Shown piece by piece: positions 47,349 to 56,613 of a stretch of 56,613 nt of DNA. The DNA is taken from positions 1 through 56,613 of the forward strand of contig JAATFO010000063.1 of assembly GCA_015655145.1 (NCBI GenBank), written 5' to 3'. The notes under the pieces were generated by a model that was not told where the DNA came from, did no database searches, and saw only the letters and a list, made by a program, of their open reading frames with translations. Numbering within the stretch: the stretch's first letter is position 1; every line of letters begins with the position of its first letter. The stretch is from Enterobacterales bacterium. GTDB lineage: Bacteria; Pseudomonadota; Gammaproteobacteria; Enterobacterales; Enterobacteriaceae. Position numbers and translations under genes: made by a program.

Positions 47349-47993
47349 ATGAAGCTGCATCTGGTCATTTCAGGTTTACTTGCTCTGCTGGTTGCGGCCT
47401 CCGGTTACGCAACAACACTCAAGCTTGATCCTGATATTGATCTGCTGGTACTGGACGGCCGTAAAATCTCCGGTTCACTGCTGAAGGGTGCCGAAGGACT
47501 TGAGCTGAATAGCGGCGAACACCAGTTTCTGTTCCAGGTCGAAAAGACATTACAACCCGTGCATCGTGCCACGACTAAGCACTATATCTCGGTGCCAATG
47601 ATTGTCACGTTTACCGCACACACGCAATCCGTCACCATTCAACTCCCTCCGTTGCTTACGCCAGGCGAAGGGCATGATTTCGATAAAATTGCTGATTTCC
47701 GCTTGCTGGATGAACACGGCGGGGAAATTATCAGCAAACGCGATCGCCTTGTCGGCCGTTATTACAATACCGATGTTGAAAAAGCGATGATGGCCTATAA
47801 CCGTAACGGCGAAATCGCCTCAGTACCTCGCTTTGCTCTACAATCTCACGCCGCAACGGAAATACCCTCATCCGTTGATTTTGTCCTTAGTGATACCGCC
47901 ACAGAACGCTTATTGCAACTGTGGTTCCATCAAGTGGACGATGCGACACGACAGCGTTTTATTTCCTGGATAAAAGCATTACGCGCAACGTGA
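47349..47993 (+). CDS. yccT: UPF0319-family periplasmic protein YccT (CsgI-like curli inhibitor)
   Basis: A 214-aa exported protein. The signal peptide MKLHLVISGLLALLVAASGYA leads to a mature start TTLKLDPDIDLLVLDGRK, typical of YccT/UPF0319. In E. coli the protein (CsgI) has been reported to inhibit curli fibre assembly in the periplasm. I chose ATG at 47349 for the signal peptide, with GGAG 5 nt upstream; the frame is open to 47301. Confidence 0.88.
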   Translation: MKLHLVISGLLALLVAASGYATTLKLDPDIDLLVLDGRKISGSLLKGAEGLELNSGEHQFLFQVEKTLQPVHRATTKHYISVPMIVTFTAHTQSVTIQLPPLLTPGEGHDFDKIADFRLLDEHGGEIISKRDRLVGRYYNTDVEKAMMAYNRNGEIASVPRFALQSHAATEIPSSVDFVLSDTATERLLQLWFHQVDDATRQRFISWIKALRAT

Positions 47994-48086
47994 TGTTTTC
48001 TGTGCACAATGAACAATAAACTTTGACGCGACAGTGAGATATTATTCTTCAGCCTTTTACTCTGCGACATAAACCAGGACGCATCA

Positions 48087-48545
48087 ATGGAGCAAACCAA
48101 ACGTACCATCCCTGAATCCAAGCACATTGCTTTAGTGGCGCATGATCACTGCAAAGCATCATTGCTACAGTGGGTCGAGATCCACCAGACTGTACTGAGT
48201 CACCATACCCTCTACGCCACAGGCACCACCGGTAATCTCATTCAGCGAGCAACAGGATTGCCGATCCATTCCATGCTAAGCGGCCCGATGGGTGGCGATC
48301 AGCAAGTCGGCGCACTGATTTCTGAAGGTAAAATCGACGTTTTGATCTTCTTTTGGGATCCACTGAATGCAGTACCACACGATCCGGATGTAAAAGCGTT
48401 ATTACGCCTGGCCACGGTATGGAACATTCCTGTCGCGACTAACCGGTCAACCGCAGATTTTATTATTCATTCTCCCTTTTTTTCCCAACCGGTAGATATT
48501 CTGATCCCGGACTATCAGCGCTATTTGCAAGAACGCCTGAAATAA
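48087..48545 (+). CDS. mgsA: methylglyoxal synthase
   Basis: A 152-aa enzyme that converts dihydroxyacetone phosphate to methylglyoxal and phosphate, a bypass of lower glycolysis. [17 protein letters not shown], the catalytic Asp region [13 protein letters not shown] and [20 protein letters not shown] with the catalytic His are present. It converges on helD. Confidence 0.96.
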   Translation: MEQTKRTIPESKHIALVAHDHCKASLLQWVEIHQTVLSHHTLYATGTTGNLIQRATGLPIHSMLSGPMGGDQQVGALISEGKIDVLIFFWDPLNAVPHDPDVKALLRLATVWNIPVATNRSTADFIIHSPFFSQPVDILIPDYQRYLQERLK

Positions 48546-48551
48546 CGCCAA

Positions 48552-48573
48552 CAGGTCAGCAAACACTGACCTG
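48552..48573. terminator. hairpin between convergent mgsA and helD
   Basis: CAGGTCAG and CTGACCTG form an 8-bp stem with a 6-nt loop in the 31-nt gap between the stops. ACTTT follows on the plus strand. It is a plausible, moderate bidirectional terminator. Confidence 0.55.
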
Positions 48574-48576
48574 ACT

Positions 48577-50631
48577 TTATGGCTTACGTAAAACAGGCAC
48601 ACCAAGACGTTTAAACTCATCAACAAATACCGATGGAGACTGTTGATCATACAACATCCAGACTTGTTGTTTGGCGCGCGTCAGCGCCACATAGGCAAGT
48701 CTGCGCTCCTCGGCATCAGGAAAATCTTCCGGGGGCGGCAATAATCCCTCCTCCATGACAGACTCGCGCGCAACCGCTGGAAAACCCTCTTTCCCTTTAT
48801 GCAAACCAAGTAAAATGACGTAATCCGCCTGCTGCCCTTTGCTGGCATGAATAGTCATAAAATCGAGTTTCATTTTTGGCCAGCGCGTTTTGGCTCTATC
48901 AAGGATTGGCGGTTTCAAATGATGATAACGCGCCAGCAATAAAATGCGTTCATCCGCGTTGGCATAGCCACTGATCTTATTCAGCAAGGATTCCAGTTGA
49001 TCATCCGGCAACAGAGATATCGCCTTTTTATTGCCTTTGGTCAGACTGTTCAGCGGTTTATTAAGCTGATGGGGATTTTTCTGTACAAATTTATTGGCAA
49101 TATCACCGATCCGATCATTAAAACGGTAGGTCGTGTCCAGTACACAGCGATCACCCTCGCCAAAGTGATGATGAAATGCGGTCGTTAAGGTCATTTCAGC
49201 GCCGCTAAAACGATAAATAGCCTGCCAGTCATCGCCCACGGAAAATAATGTCGTTTGTCGGTTCTGTTTGCGTAATGCCGACAGTAAAAGCGCGCGTTGG
49301 GGAGATATATCCTGAAATTCATCAACCAGGATATATCTCCATGGGCTGATAAAGCGCCCTTTGTCAAGAATATTGACCGCCTGGTGAATCAGCCCGGAAA
49401 AATCGATTGCGCCCTGCTCTTTTAGCGTGTTTTTCCATACTTTCAGGATTGGCGTCATCAACTTTATTCGTTTCGTAAACTGCTCACGGATTGTTTCCGG
49501 GGCAGACGCAATCATTGCCGCTTGTGTCCCACCATGCATGCGCATTAATCCAAGCCAGCGCTCAAGACGACTGGCAAGCCGTTGAGCCAACGGCTCATCT
49601 TTCCAGAAGTCTTTTTCATCGACCGCCCAGCCCAGCTCATCGTTCAACCACTGGCGCCAGCCATTGGCATAAGATTTTTTCTCTGAACATTGTTGACGCC
49701 ATGTATCAATGAGTAATGCACGGCGATACACACTGTCTGTTTCCAGCCGGCTAATTGTGGGCGCTTTATTGCTGGCTTGTTGAATAATATGCAGAGCCAG
49801 AGAATGGAATGTCCGCGCCGCAACGTCCTCAGTGTTAAGCCGCGCCTGAATACGTTCATTCATCTCTGCTGCCGCCTGATGGCCGAACGCCAGCAACAAA
49901 ATGTGTTCCGGTGTCGCCAGCTTACGCATCAATAGCCAGCCTACCCGGGCAACAAGTACCGATGTTTTGCCACTGCCCGCCCCCGCCAGCACCAACAGCG
50001 TATCCTCGCCATTCACTACCGCTCGCGCTTGCGACGGATTTAACGGTGTGGTCTCTACTGTGTTAAAAAATGCCTGGTATTGTTCCAACATCTGCGCAGT
50101 CCATGCACTATTGCGTTCGGCTAACTGTGTTTCGCCGTGTTGCAACCATTGCTGGCAAAAATGGTAGTTATCACGGCAATTGTCGAACTCACTCAGTCGT
50201 GCTTCAGGTAATGGCAACGCGTCAAACGCCTGATGAATGGCTGCATGTAATTCGGCCAGTTCACTCCGTTTCAGCCACTTATCTTGTTGCTCAGCATGTT
50301 GTAGCGTTTGTACCACATCGTTTAGCACCCGCGCGCTTACCGCGCTCATCTCGATACTCCATGACTGCCATGAGTTCATCAGATGATGGTAGAAACGCTG
50401 GGTTTCCTGCCATTCAGTGCCATGCAAACGGACAACCTTCTCTTCTGGCAGCATGAACTCCAGTTCGCCCCATACCAGACCACGCTTACACTGGATGGCC
50501 AGCAATTGGTTAAACGGAATCAGATACTCATGCTTTTCACCGCTGACTTCAACGCCTGCGGTTAGCAGGCGTACCCGGTTGTAAGGGTGCTGGGCGAGAT
50601 GTTTGCCCAGTGATGTTGCTTTAAGTTCCAT
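48577..50631 (-). CDS. helD: DNA helicase IV
   Basis: A 684-aa superfamily 1 (UvrD-like) 3'-5' DNA helicase. Helicase motifs are complete: Walker A AGAGSGKTSVLV (about residue 213), motif II LVDEFQDISPQR, motif III GDDWQAIYRFSGA and motif VI YVALTRAKQQVW. The N-terminal region ELKATSLGKHLAQHPYNRV matches E. coli HelD. I chose ATG at 50631, which matches the E. coli start and has AACGAGA just upstream; an ATG at 50658 would add nine residues. Confidence 0.95.
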   Translation of the reverse strand: MELKATSLGKHLAQHPYNRVRLLTAGVEVSGEKHEYLIPFNQLLAIQCKRGLVWGELEFMLPEEKVVRLHGTEWQETQRFYHHLMNSWQSWSIEMSAVSARVLNDVVQTLQHAEQQDKWLKRSELAELHAAIHQAFDALPLPEARLSEFDNCRDNYHFCQQWLQHGETQLAERNSAWTAQMLEQYQAFFNTVETTPLNPSQARAVVNGEDTLLVLAGAGSGKTSVLVARVGWLLMRKLATPEHILLLAFGHQAAAEMNERIQARLNTEDVAARTFHSLALHIIQQASNKAPTISRLETDSVYRRALLIDTWRQQCSEKKSYANGWRQWLNDELGWAVDEKDFWKDEPLAQRLASRLERWLGLMRMHGGTQAAMIASAPETIREQFTKRIKLMTPILKVWKNTLKEQGAIDFSGLIHQAVNILDKGRFISPWRYILVDEFQDISPQRALLLSALRKQNRQTTLFSVGDDWQAIYRFSGAEMTLTTAFHHHFGEGDRCVLDTTYRFNDRIGDIANKFVQKNPHQLNKPLNSLTKGNKKAISLLPDDQLESLLNKISGYANADERILLLARYHHLKPPILDRAKTRWPKMKLDFMTIHASKGQQADYVILLGLHKGKEGFPAVARESVMEEGLLPPPEDFPDAEERRLAYVALTRAKQQVWMLYDQQSPSVFVDEFKRLGVPVLRKP

Positions 50632-50770
50632 TCTCGTTAACCATGTCCGCAGTTTCATTGTTATTGAACCAGTTTAACTGGCTGACGTTTACCGCTCCAC
50701 CGTTAAAACACGTTACAATCAGCGGATTGTTAGATTGCTGTCGCAGTGCATTGATAAAAGGAAAACGTTT

Positions 50771-51217
50771 GTGCGTACTGTACTGAACATTCTTAATTTT
50801 GTTTTAGGCGGTTTCTTCACCACGCTGGCATGGTTACTGGCCACGCTGGTGAGTGTCATTTTAATCTTTACTTTGCCGCTCACCCGTTCCTGCTGGGAGA
50901 TTACCAAACTTTCACTTTTCCCCTATGGCAATGAAGCTATTCATGTCGATGAACTGAATCCGGAAAACAAAAACGTGTTGATAAATTCAGGGGGAACCTT
51001 GCTGAATATCCTCTGGTTTATTTTCTTTGGCTGGTGGTTGTGCCTCTCACATATTATGGTTGGCATCGCACAATGTCTCACTATCATTGGTATCCCGGTG
51101 GGTATTGCTAACGTTAAAATCGCCGCTATCGCACTATGGCCCGTGGGTCGTCGTGTCGTATCGGTGGAGGTTGCACGTGCCGCGCGCGAAGCGAATGCGC
51201 GTCGTCGTTTTAATTGA
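50771..51217 (+). CDS. yccF: inner-membrane protein YccF
   Basis: A 148-aa inner-membrane protein with two YccF domains (about three to four helices). TLPLTRSCWEITKLSLFPYG and WPVGRRVVSVEVARAAREAN are nearly identical to E. coli. Function is unknown. I chose GTG at 50771 because it matches the E. coli start and AAAGGAAAA lies just upstream. yccS follows after 2 nt, so the two genes are coupled. Confidence 0.93.
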   Translation: MRTVLNILNFVLGGFFTTLAWLLATLVSVILIFTLPLTRSCWEITKLSLFPYGNEAIHVDELNPENKNVLINSGGTLLNILWFIFFGWWLCLSHIMVGIAQCLTIIGIPVGIANVKIAAIALWPVGRRVVSVEVARAAREANARRRFN

Positions 51218-51219
51218 GC

Positions 51220-53373
51220 ATGCGGACCTCTATGTTTGCCATTAAAACGGGTTTTCAGCGATATTCATTCAACAGTATCTGGCTCTACTATCTGCGTATT
51301 TTTATCGCGCTGACCGGGGCTACGGCGGCGCCATGGTGGCTGCAACAAATTAACTGGACCATTCCGCTAACACTCGGTGTTGTCGCCGCTGCATTGACTG
51401 ATTTAGATGATCGTCTTGTCGGGCGACTACGTAATCTGGTGATTACGCTAATTTGCTTTTGCATAGCCTCAGTATCCATCGAATTACTCTTCCCTTATCC
51501 CTGGGTTTTCATCACCGGTCTGGCGCTCTCAACCTGGGGATTCATCCTGCTCGGGGCGCTGGGTCAACGCTATGCCACCATCGCTTTTGGCGCTTTATTA
51601 ATTGCCGTGTATACCATGTTGGGTATCGGCCTTTTCCCGCAATGGTATCTCCAGCCTGTTTTGTTATTGGTGGGCGCCATCTGGTACAACGTGCTAACGC
51701 TGACTGAACATCTTCTCTTCCCGATTCGTCCCTTACAGGAAAATCTGGCCCGCAGCTATTCATTATTAGCGATGTATCTGGAAGCCAAAGCAAATTTGTT
51801 TGATCCTGATACTGAAGAGCATGACAATCAGCCGCTGATAGACGTGGCAATGGCCAACGGTGCATTGGTGACGGCGCTGAACCAGACAAAAAACTCGATT
51901 CAAAGCCGTTTGCGGGGTGATCGAGGCCAACGTGGCACACGGCGTACCTTGCATTACTATTTTGTTGCTCAGGATATCCATGAACGCGCCAGCTCATCCC
52001 ATGCGCAATATCAGGCTTTGCGCCAGTCCGGCCGCTACAGCGAAATTTTGTTTCGCTTTCAACGTTTGCTGACTATGCAGGCAAAAGCCTGCCAACAATT
52101 GTCACACGCAATTATGCTGCGCCAGACTTATCAGCACAATGCGCGCTTTGAAAGCGCATTTTCCCATTTACAAACCACCCTTGATAGCTTACCCAATACA
52201 CCGGCAGAATCAGGAAAAATTAAAGCCATGCACTACTTGCTGGCGAATCTCAAAGCTATTGATGCCCAGTTGGCAACCATTGAGTCAGAACAACAATTAG
52301 AACAAGCCAATGATAATAATACGCGATTATCAAGTGACGGACTGGCAGGATGGCATGATATCCTGCTACGTATTCGGCGCAATTTAACACCTGAATCAGC
52401 CCTGTTTCGTCATGCGGTACGCATGTCGCTGGTGCTATGTCTTGGCTATGCTTTTATTCAGATAACCGGCCTGCAGCATGGTTACTGGATTTTACTGACC
52501 AGTTTGTTTGTTTGTCAGCCAAACTATAATGCGACGCGACGTCGACTGGCGTTGCGCATTATTGGTACCTTAGCCGGGGTTGCCATTGGTATTCCACTAT
52601 TATGGCTGGTTCCTTCTATTGATGGGCAGTTAATCCTGTTGGTAATTACTGGCGTATTATTCTTTGCCTTTCGTAATGTGCAATACGCCCATGCCACCAT
52701 GTTTATTACATTGCTGGTATTACTCTGCTTCAATCTGTTGGGCGAAGGTTTTGAAGTCGCAGTACCACGTATTATTGACACGCTATTGGGTTGCGCTATC
52801 GCCTGGCTGGCAGTGAGTTTTATCTGGCCAGACTGGAAGTTTCGTCGGTTGTCTGCGGTGGCGGAACGAACGCTCAACGCTAACTGCCGCTATCTTGATG
52901 CGATTCTCATCCAGTATCACCAGGGGAAAGATAATCGACTGGAATATCGAATTGCGCGCCGTGATGCCCATAATGGCGATGCTGAACTGGCATCGGTGGT
53001 ATCAAATATGTCCAGCGAAACACGTCCTGACCCAATTTCGCGTGAAGCTGCGTTCCGGTTGTTATGTCTTAACCAATCATTTCTAAGTTATATTTCAGCA
53101 TTGGGCGCTCATCGTGAAAAAATTGACCGCCCCGTGTTACTATCAATACTGGATGATGCGGTTTGTTACGTCGAGGACGTGTTACAAGTGAATGTGGTAA
53201 GCGAGCAGCAAGCCCAACAAATGCTGGACAAGCTTGCGCAACGTATTAGCACTATTGAACCCAAATCAGACTCAAAAGAACCACTGGTATTACAACAAAT
53301 TGGTCTGCTTATTGCCTTGTTGCCGGAAATAGCACAACTCAAAAAACAGATCGCCTTGATACCGGCAGTTTAG
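51220..53373 (+). CDS. yccS: YccS/YhfK-family inner-membrane protein
   Basis: A protein of 717 aa with two blocks of membrane helices (about residues 15-170 and 395-530) separated by a soluble region. This is the layout of the YccS/FUSC (fusaric-acid-resistance-like) family of putative efflux proteins. HGYWILLTSLFVCQPNYNAT and the C-terminal SKEPLVLQQIGLLIALLPEI match E. coli YccS. The start is uncertain: ATG at 51220 or ATG at 51232. Substrate is unknown. Confidence 0.92.
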   Translation: MRTSMFAIKTGFQRYSFNSIWLYYLRIFIALTGATAAPWWLQQINWTIPLTLGVVAAALTDLDDRLVGRLRNLVITLICFCIASVSIELLFPYPWVFITGLALSTWGFILLGALGQRYATIAFGALLIAVYTMLGIGLFPQWYLQPVLLLVGAIWYNVLTLTEHLLFPIRPLQENLARSYSLLAMYLEAKANLFDPDTEEHDNQPLIDVAMANGALVTALNQTKNSIQSRLRGDRGQRGTRRTLHYYFVAQDIHERASSSHAQYQALRQSGRYSEILFRFQRLLTMQAKACQQLSHAIMLRQTYQHNARFESAFSHLQTTLDSLPNTPAESGKIKAMHYLLANLKAIDAQLATIESEQQLEQANDNNTRLSSDGLAGWHDILLRIRRNLTPESALFRHAVRMSLVLCLGYAFIQITGLQHGYWILLTSLFVCQPNYNATRRRLALRIIGTLAGVAIGIPLLWLVPSIDGQLILLVITGVLFFAFRNVQYAHATMFITLLVLLCFNLLGEGFEVAVPRIIDTLLGCAIAWLAVSFIWPDWKFRRLSAVAERTLNANCRYLDAILIQYHQGKDNRLEYRIARRDAHNGDAELASVVSNMSSETRPDPISREAAFRLLCLNQSFLSYISALGAHREKIDRPVLLSILDDAVCYVEDVLQVNVVSEQQAQQMLDKLAQRISTIEPKSDSKEPLVLQQIGLLIALLPEIAQLKKQIALIPAV

Positions 53374-53673
53374 TGCTGCCAACGCAGCTTAAGGGGTGGA
53401 AGAAATCTTATTCTACTTTCAGCCCTTCGCGACAGCCTTTACGGACTGCATTTAGACGCAATCCGCACTGCACCATTAAAAAATGTAAGGTGTTCACGGC
53501 AGACGTCTCAATGCGCAAGGTTGCCTGTCTGTCTATCCGAACGACATCAAAAAAGTGGAGTATGCCAATTCGGCACTAACGATTGGCGACGGGTTATTTT
53601 ACTATCGAGTTCGGTGACCGCCTGAGCGATCACCTTAAAATACGATGACCGTTAAACAGAATTATTTATAGGG
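53374..53673. other. 300-bp gap between yccS and sxy
   Basis: No intact gene is supported. One frame near 53540-53605 reads DIKKVEYANSALTIGDGLFY before a stop, which looks protein-like but is too short to identify. No terminator with a T-run is evident for the convergent genes. Confidence 0.35.
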
Positions 53674-54294
53674 TCAGTTTTTACCGTATTTCAAATGGTT
53701 AACTGTGTGGTTAAACCAGTCACGTAGTTCCTTTTTCACTTCAGGTGGCAAAACCGCAAGATGATGCCCGCTAATTGCCCCTTGTAAGGCAAATAAAATA
53801 TTTAACCCCAAATGCTGGTTTGCGGCTTTTAATTTTAACCAGCACCGCTTTGCTCCTTCTTCACGTAATGTCTTTACCGAGTTGATCCCTACTTCTCTTA
53901 ATAACATCTCCATCCGCGCCCCCATGTTGGGCAAATCCTTTAATCTGACGCACGATTTTTTGGCCAGTTGCTGTTCACGCGCCTGCAACAGCGATGAGCG
54001 AGATAAAGCCAATAACCGCGGCACATCATGCCATAAGTCTTCATCAACGCGATAATAGCGCAATGTAACGGGCATACCACGTTTAACAAACACCAATGGC
54101 GCAGTGGTTTCTTCGGCAATATAGGGCTTAAGTTGCTCGCATGCGCGCAAATAAAGTTCGCCCTGTGCCACAACCGCAAAGACCACTTTTTCCACCGCGA
54201 GGCTATAACCACCAAACTGGGTACGAGCATCAATCTTACCCAACGCAGATAAATGCTGTTTAGATTGTTCAATCCTTTGTTTAGAACTTTTCAC
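53674..54294 (-). CDS. sxy: competence/CRP-S coactivator TfoX (Sxy)
   Basis: A 206-aa protein with the TfoX N-terminal domain (GKIDARTQFGGYSLAVEKVV, LRYYRVDEDLW) and C-terminal helix-hairpin-helix-like domain (KDLPNMGARMEMLLREVGIN, LREEGAKRCW). With CRP it activates DNA-uptake genes that have CRP-S sites. The start is GTG at 54294, with GGAGGG 8 nt upstream. It is divergent from sulA, as in E. coli. Confidence 0.94.
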   Translation of the reverse strand: MKSSKQRIEQSKQHLSALGKIDARTQFGGYSLAVEKVVFAVVAQGELYLRACEQLKPYIAEETTAPLVFVKRGMPVTLRYYRVDEDLWHDVPRLLALSRSSLLQAREQQLAKKSCVRLKDLPNMGARMEMLLREVGINSVKTLREEGAKRCWLKLKAANQHLGLNILFALQGAISGHHLAVLPPEVKKELRDWFNHTVNHLKYGKN

Positions 54295-54466
54295 GTACTG
54301 CCCTCCATGTCAATAAAAACACCATATAACGCATTGTTTTAAAATGATATTAAAAATAGGCATTTCTCGTTACGTGTTCAATAATTAATTGCATTCAGTA
54401 TTCCTTTCATGCAAAAACTGCGACCTGTTTTCCGAAATTTAGGTTGATCTTTGTGCATAACGCAGA

Positions 54467-54486
54467 TACTGTATATCCATACAGTA
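54467..54486 (+). promoter_or_regulatory. sulA: LexA (SOS) box of sulA
   Basis: TACTGTATATCCATACAGTA carries the CTG-N10-CAG core of the LexA box with the flanking TA/TA of strong sites. It overlaps a likely -10 (TACTGT) with TTGATC 18 nt upstream at 54443-54448, so LexA binding would block the promoter. The sulA ATG is 21 nt downstream. Confidence 0.92.
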
Positions 54487-54506
54487 ACGTTATGGGCGAA
54501 TAAACT

Positions 54507-55013
54507 ATGCGTACTCATTCACTGAAAACTCAATCAACCAATACCGTCTACTCTGTTCCGCCAAGTGCCGCAGCCACGCCAGTCATTTCCGGCGGCTGGA
54601 TTAGTGAGTTAATCTATAGTGAAGATCAGCCTGGCATGACACAAATGTTGTTATTACCACTATTACAGCAGCTTGGCACCCAATCTCGCTGGCAGCTCTG
54701 GTTGACTCCACCACAAAAAATCAGCCGTCACTGGTTACAGCAATCGGGTTTGCCCCTGGAAAAAGTGATGCAGATTCCCCAACGTGGAACTATCCGCACA
54801 GTTGATGCAATGATCAAAGCATTGCAAACAGGAAACTACAGTGTTGTTTTGGGATGGTTACCCGACAAAATTGACCATGAAGATCACCAGCGGCTGACGG
54901 AAGCGGCAGCTATGGGCCAGGCGTTAGGGCTCATCATGCGTCCACAATATGGGATAAACGTGTATCCCAGACCGGAAAATCGCCTGAAAATTCACTCAAC
55001 TTTGTATCATTAA
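54507..55013 (+). CDS. sulA: SOS cell-division inhibitor SulA
   Basis: A 168-aa protein that blocks FtsZ polymerisation when DNA damage induces the SOS response. [40 protein letters not shown] and the C-terminal KIHSTLYH match SulA; the C-terminal His is the Lon recognition end. It has its own SOS box and is followed by ompA, as in E. coli. Together with a broken uvrC, SOS induction could be raised in this strain. Confidence 0.94.
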   Translation: MRTHSLKTQSTNTVYSVPPSAAATPVISGGWISELIYSEDQPGMTQMLLLPLLQQLGTQSRWQLWLTPPQKISRHWLQQSGLPLEKVMQIPQRGTIRTVDAMIKALQTGNYSVVLGWLPDKIDHEDHQRLTEAAAMGQALGLIMRPQYGINVYPRPENRLKIHSTLYH

Positions 55014-55363
55014 GTAAAAATGGGATTTTTCTCAGGCTTTTCCCTTATTCAGTTCCGTATAACCTACTGATTCTGTTCTGGCCAAGTAGGACAACGGCTT
55101 AGCCGCATTGTCAGTGGGTTTTTCAGGCACAGAATCCCCCTCAGGATGTTAAAAAATATGTACGAAACCCTGTTTTTTTGCTGCGCTACGTCACATCATA
55201 CTTGTAAGTTTCCCCCGACGTTGTAGACTTTATCTCGCCAGGGTGCTCAATAACCTCCATTCTATGGAAGAGTAATAATCGAGCGAGATAACCCGGCAAA
55301 GGATTAAAACCAAGGGCTACTTTTTAGCTCATTGCCTATTTGGATGATAACGAGGCGCAAAAA
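55014..55363 (+). promoter_or_regulatory. ompA: ompA promoter and long 5' leader
   Basis: No gene is present. ACTTGTAAGTTT (55199-55210) and GTTGTAGACTTTAT (55220-55233) align with the E. coli ompA promoter, and the leader from GCCAGGGTGCTC (55236) to the ATG is about 130 nt as in E. coli. That leader stabilises the mRNA and binds Hfq. The last part, GATAACGAGGCGCAAAAA, is identical to E. coli and includes the ribosome binding site, the target of the small RNA MicA there. Confidence 0.7.
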
Positions 55364-56431
55364 ATGAAAAAGACAGCTATCGCAATTGCAGTGGCACTGG
55401 CTGGCTTCGCTACCGTAGCGCAGGCCGCTCCGAAAGATGACACCTGGTACACCGGTGCTAAACTGGGCTGGTCTCAGTACCATGACACTGGCTACTACGG
55501 TAACGGTTACCAAAACAATGATGGTCCAACCCACGAAAGCCAACTTGGCGCGGGGGCATTCGGCGGCTATCAGGCAAACCCTTATTTGGGCTTTGAGCTG
55601 GGTTATGACTGGCTTGGTCGTATGCCGAACAAAGGCAACGTGACCAACGGTGCATTCAAAGCTCAGGGCATTCAATTAGCAGCTAAATTGAGCTATCCGA
55701 TTACTGACGACCTGGACATTTACACGCGTTTAGGTGGTATGGTATGGCGTGCTGATTCATCTCAAACTAACCCAACTAAAGGCCGTATTAGCGATCACGA
55801 TACAGGCGTTTCACCGTTGGCGGCTGTTGGTGTTGAATATGCACTGACTAAAAACTGGGCAACTCGTCTGGATTACCAATGGGTTAACAACATTGGCGAT
55901 GCAGAAACAGTGGGTACGCGCCCTGATAACGGCATGTTGAGTGTTGGTGTTTCCTATCGCTTTGGTCAGGATGATGCCGCGCCAATTATAGCTCCTACAC
56001 CTGCTCCGGCTCCAGTAGTTGAAACAAAACGCTTTTTGCTGAAATCTGACGTTCTGTTCAATTTCAACAAAGCTACCCTGAAGCCAGAAGGTCAACAGGC
56101 GCTTGATCAGTTGTATTCACAGCTGAGTTCTATGGATCCGAAAGATGGTTCTGTTGTTGTTCTGGGTTACACCGATAGCATCGGTTCTGAACAGTACAAT
56201 CAGAAACTGTCTGAGAAACGTGCTCAGTCTGTTGTTGATTACCTGGTTTCCAAGGGTATCCCATCTGATAAGATCTCTGCACGTGGCATGGGTGAAGCCA
56301 ACCCTGTTACCGGCAATACCTGTGACAGCGTGAAAGGCCGTAATGCCCAGATCGACTGCCTGGCCCCGGATCGTCGTGTAGAAATTGAAGTAAAAGGCAT
56401 CAAAGACGTTGTAACTCAGCCACAAGCATAA
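55364..56431 (+). CDS. ompA: outer-membrane protein A
   Basis: A 355-aa major outer-membrane protein. The signal peptide [21 protein letters not shown] equals that of E. coli. An eight-stranded barrel (about residues 22-195) is followed by the linker [11 protein letters not shown] and the peptidoglycan-binding OmpA domain with [18 protein letters not shown] and the two Cys ([13 protein letters not shown]) that form a disulfide. I chose ATG at 55364 over the in-frame upstream ATG at 55340, which lies in the known leader. Confidence 0.97.
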   Translation: MKKTAIAIAVALAGFATVAQAAPKDDTWYTGAKLGWSQYHDTGYYGNGYQNNDGPTHESQLGAGAFGGYQANPYLGFELGYDWLGRMPNKGNVTNGAFKAQGIQLAAKLSYPITDDLDIYTRLGGMVWRADSSQTNPTKGRISDHDTGVSPLAAVGVEYALTKNWATRLDYQWVNNIGDAETVGTRPDNGMLSVGVSYRFGQDDAAPIIAPTPAPAPVVETKRFLLKSDVLFNFNKATLKPEGQQALDQLYSQLSSMDPKDGSVVVLGYTDSIGSEQYNQKLSEKRAQSVVDYLVSKGIPSDKISARGMGEANPVTGNTCDSVKGRNAQIDCLAPDRRVEIEVKGIKDVVTQPQA

Positions 56432-56463
56432 GTTAAGCGTTAGCATTAAAAAAAGACCCCATT

Positions 56464-56518
56464 ATTGGTAATACCGTTCACTTAAGATGTTTTGAGTGAA
56501 CGGGATACCGGGTTTTTG
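56464..56518. terminator. hairpin after ompA followed by a T-run
   Basis: GGTAATACCGTTCACT pairs imperfectly with AGTGAACGGGATACC around a 12-nt loop, followed by GGGTTTTTG. It lies about 35 nt after the ompA stop and is the first plausible terminator. Confidence 0.55.
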
Positions 56519-56525
56519 AGATACG

Positions 56526-56552
56526 AACGGCCCTTTCTTTGGGCCGTTTTCT
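56526..56552 (+). terminator. intrinsic terminator, second after ompA
   Basis: AACGGCCC and GGGCCGTT form an 8-bp GC-rich stem with a TTTCTTT loop, followed by TTCTCTTT. With the hairpin just upstream it forms a tandem terminator for the highly expressed ompA. Confidence 0.75.
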
Positions 56553-56613
56553 CTTTCCCGGCAGGATGAACTGTTTCACAGTCTCCCGCATCTTTCTCTG
56601 TTTCGTCGGGATC

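Noticed and set aside
55304..55675. 123-aa minus-strand ORF opposite the ompA start
   Set aside because: It is antisense to the conserved ompA signal peptide and barrel, with no features of its own.

Overview
The window is a chromosomal segment of an enterobacterium (order Enterobacterales). About half of it is core [15 protein letters not shown] gene order: ompA-sulA-sxy-yccS-yccF-helD-mgsA-yccT-yccU-hspQ-rlmI-yccX-tusE-yccA-serT, then agp-yccJ-wrbA, the rut operon, and pgsA-uvrC-uvrY-yecF. A D-apiose-type sugar operon (a plant cell-wall sugar), a LuxI-type signal synthase and ERIC-like repeats point to a plant- or host-associated member such as the Pectobacteriaceae or Sodalis-like groups. 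The genus cannot be fixed from the sequence alone.

Layout. (1) 6-10621: a tightly overlapping leftward operon coding for a urea/amide-type (HAAT family) ABC importer, a Tat-exported binding protein, a zinc alcohol dehydrogenase, an aldehyde dehydrogenase, an ABM-fold protein and an N-carbamoyl-amino-acid hydrolase-like enzyme. A cytosolic AmiC-like protein leads it and a MarR regulator is divergent. I know of no described pathway with this composition. (2) 10766-20507: a leftward sugar operon (ribose-type ABC importer, DUF2291 lipoprotein, split transketolase, FGGY kinase, TIM-barrel isomerase) with a divergent SorC regulator. This matches the non-oxidative D-apiose route. Two near-identical 14-bp palindromes sit before its two gene blocks. 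(3) 20508-24770: a patchwork with broken ORFs and a GC-richer MFS / DJ-1-PfpI / LysR trio, ending next to tRNA-Gly. A 36-bp near-perfect direct repeat, which includes a terminator hairpin, brackets regions 2 and 3. (4) 24769-30192: tRNA-Gly, pgsA, uvrC broken by one amber codon, uvrY, a hairpin repeat, yecF and a luxI-like gene in the place where sdiA lies in E. coli. (5) 30193-33103: an AT-rich gap with an ERIC-like remnant, then cycA. (6) 33180-39803: rutR and divergent rutABCDEFG for pyrimidine ring degradation. (7) 40120-56431: wrbA-yccJ, agp with an unusual Ala/Lys/Pro tail, tRNA-Ser, and the yccA to ompA core block.

The genes suggest an organism that scavenges nitrogen from pyrimidines (Rut, with a sigma-54-like promoter) and probably from an amide- or ureido-type compound (region 1). 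It would gain carbon from a branched plant sugar. It may signal by acyl-homoserine lactone near the UvrY response regulator. The amber codon in uvrC predicts loss of nucleotide excision repair unless it is suppressed or is a sequencing error.
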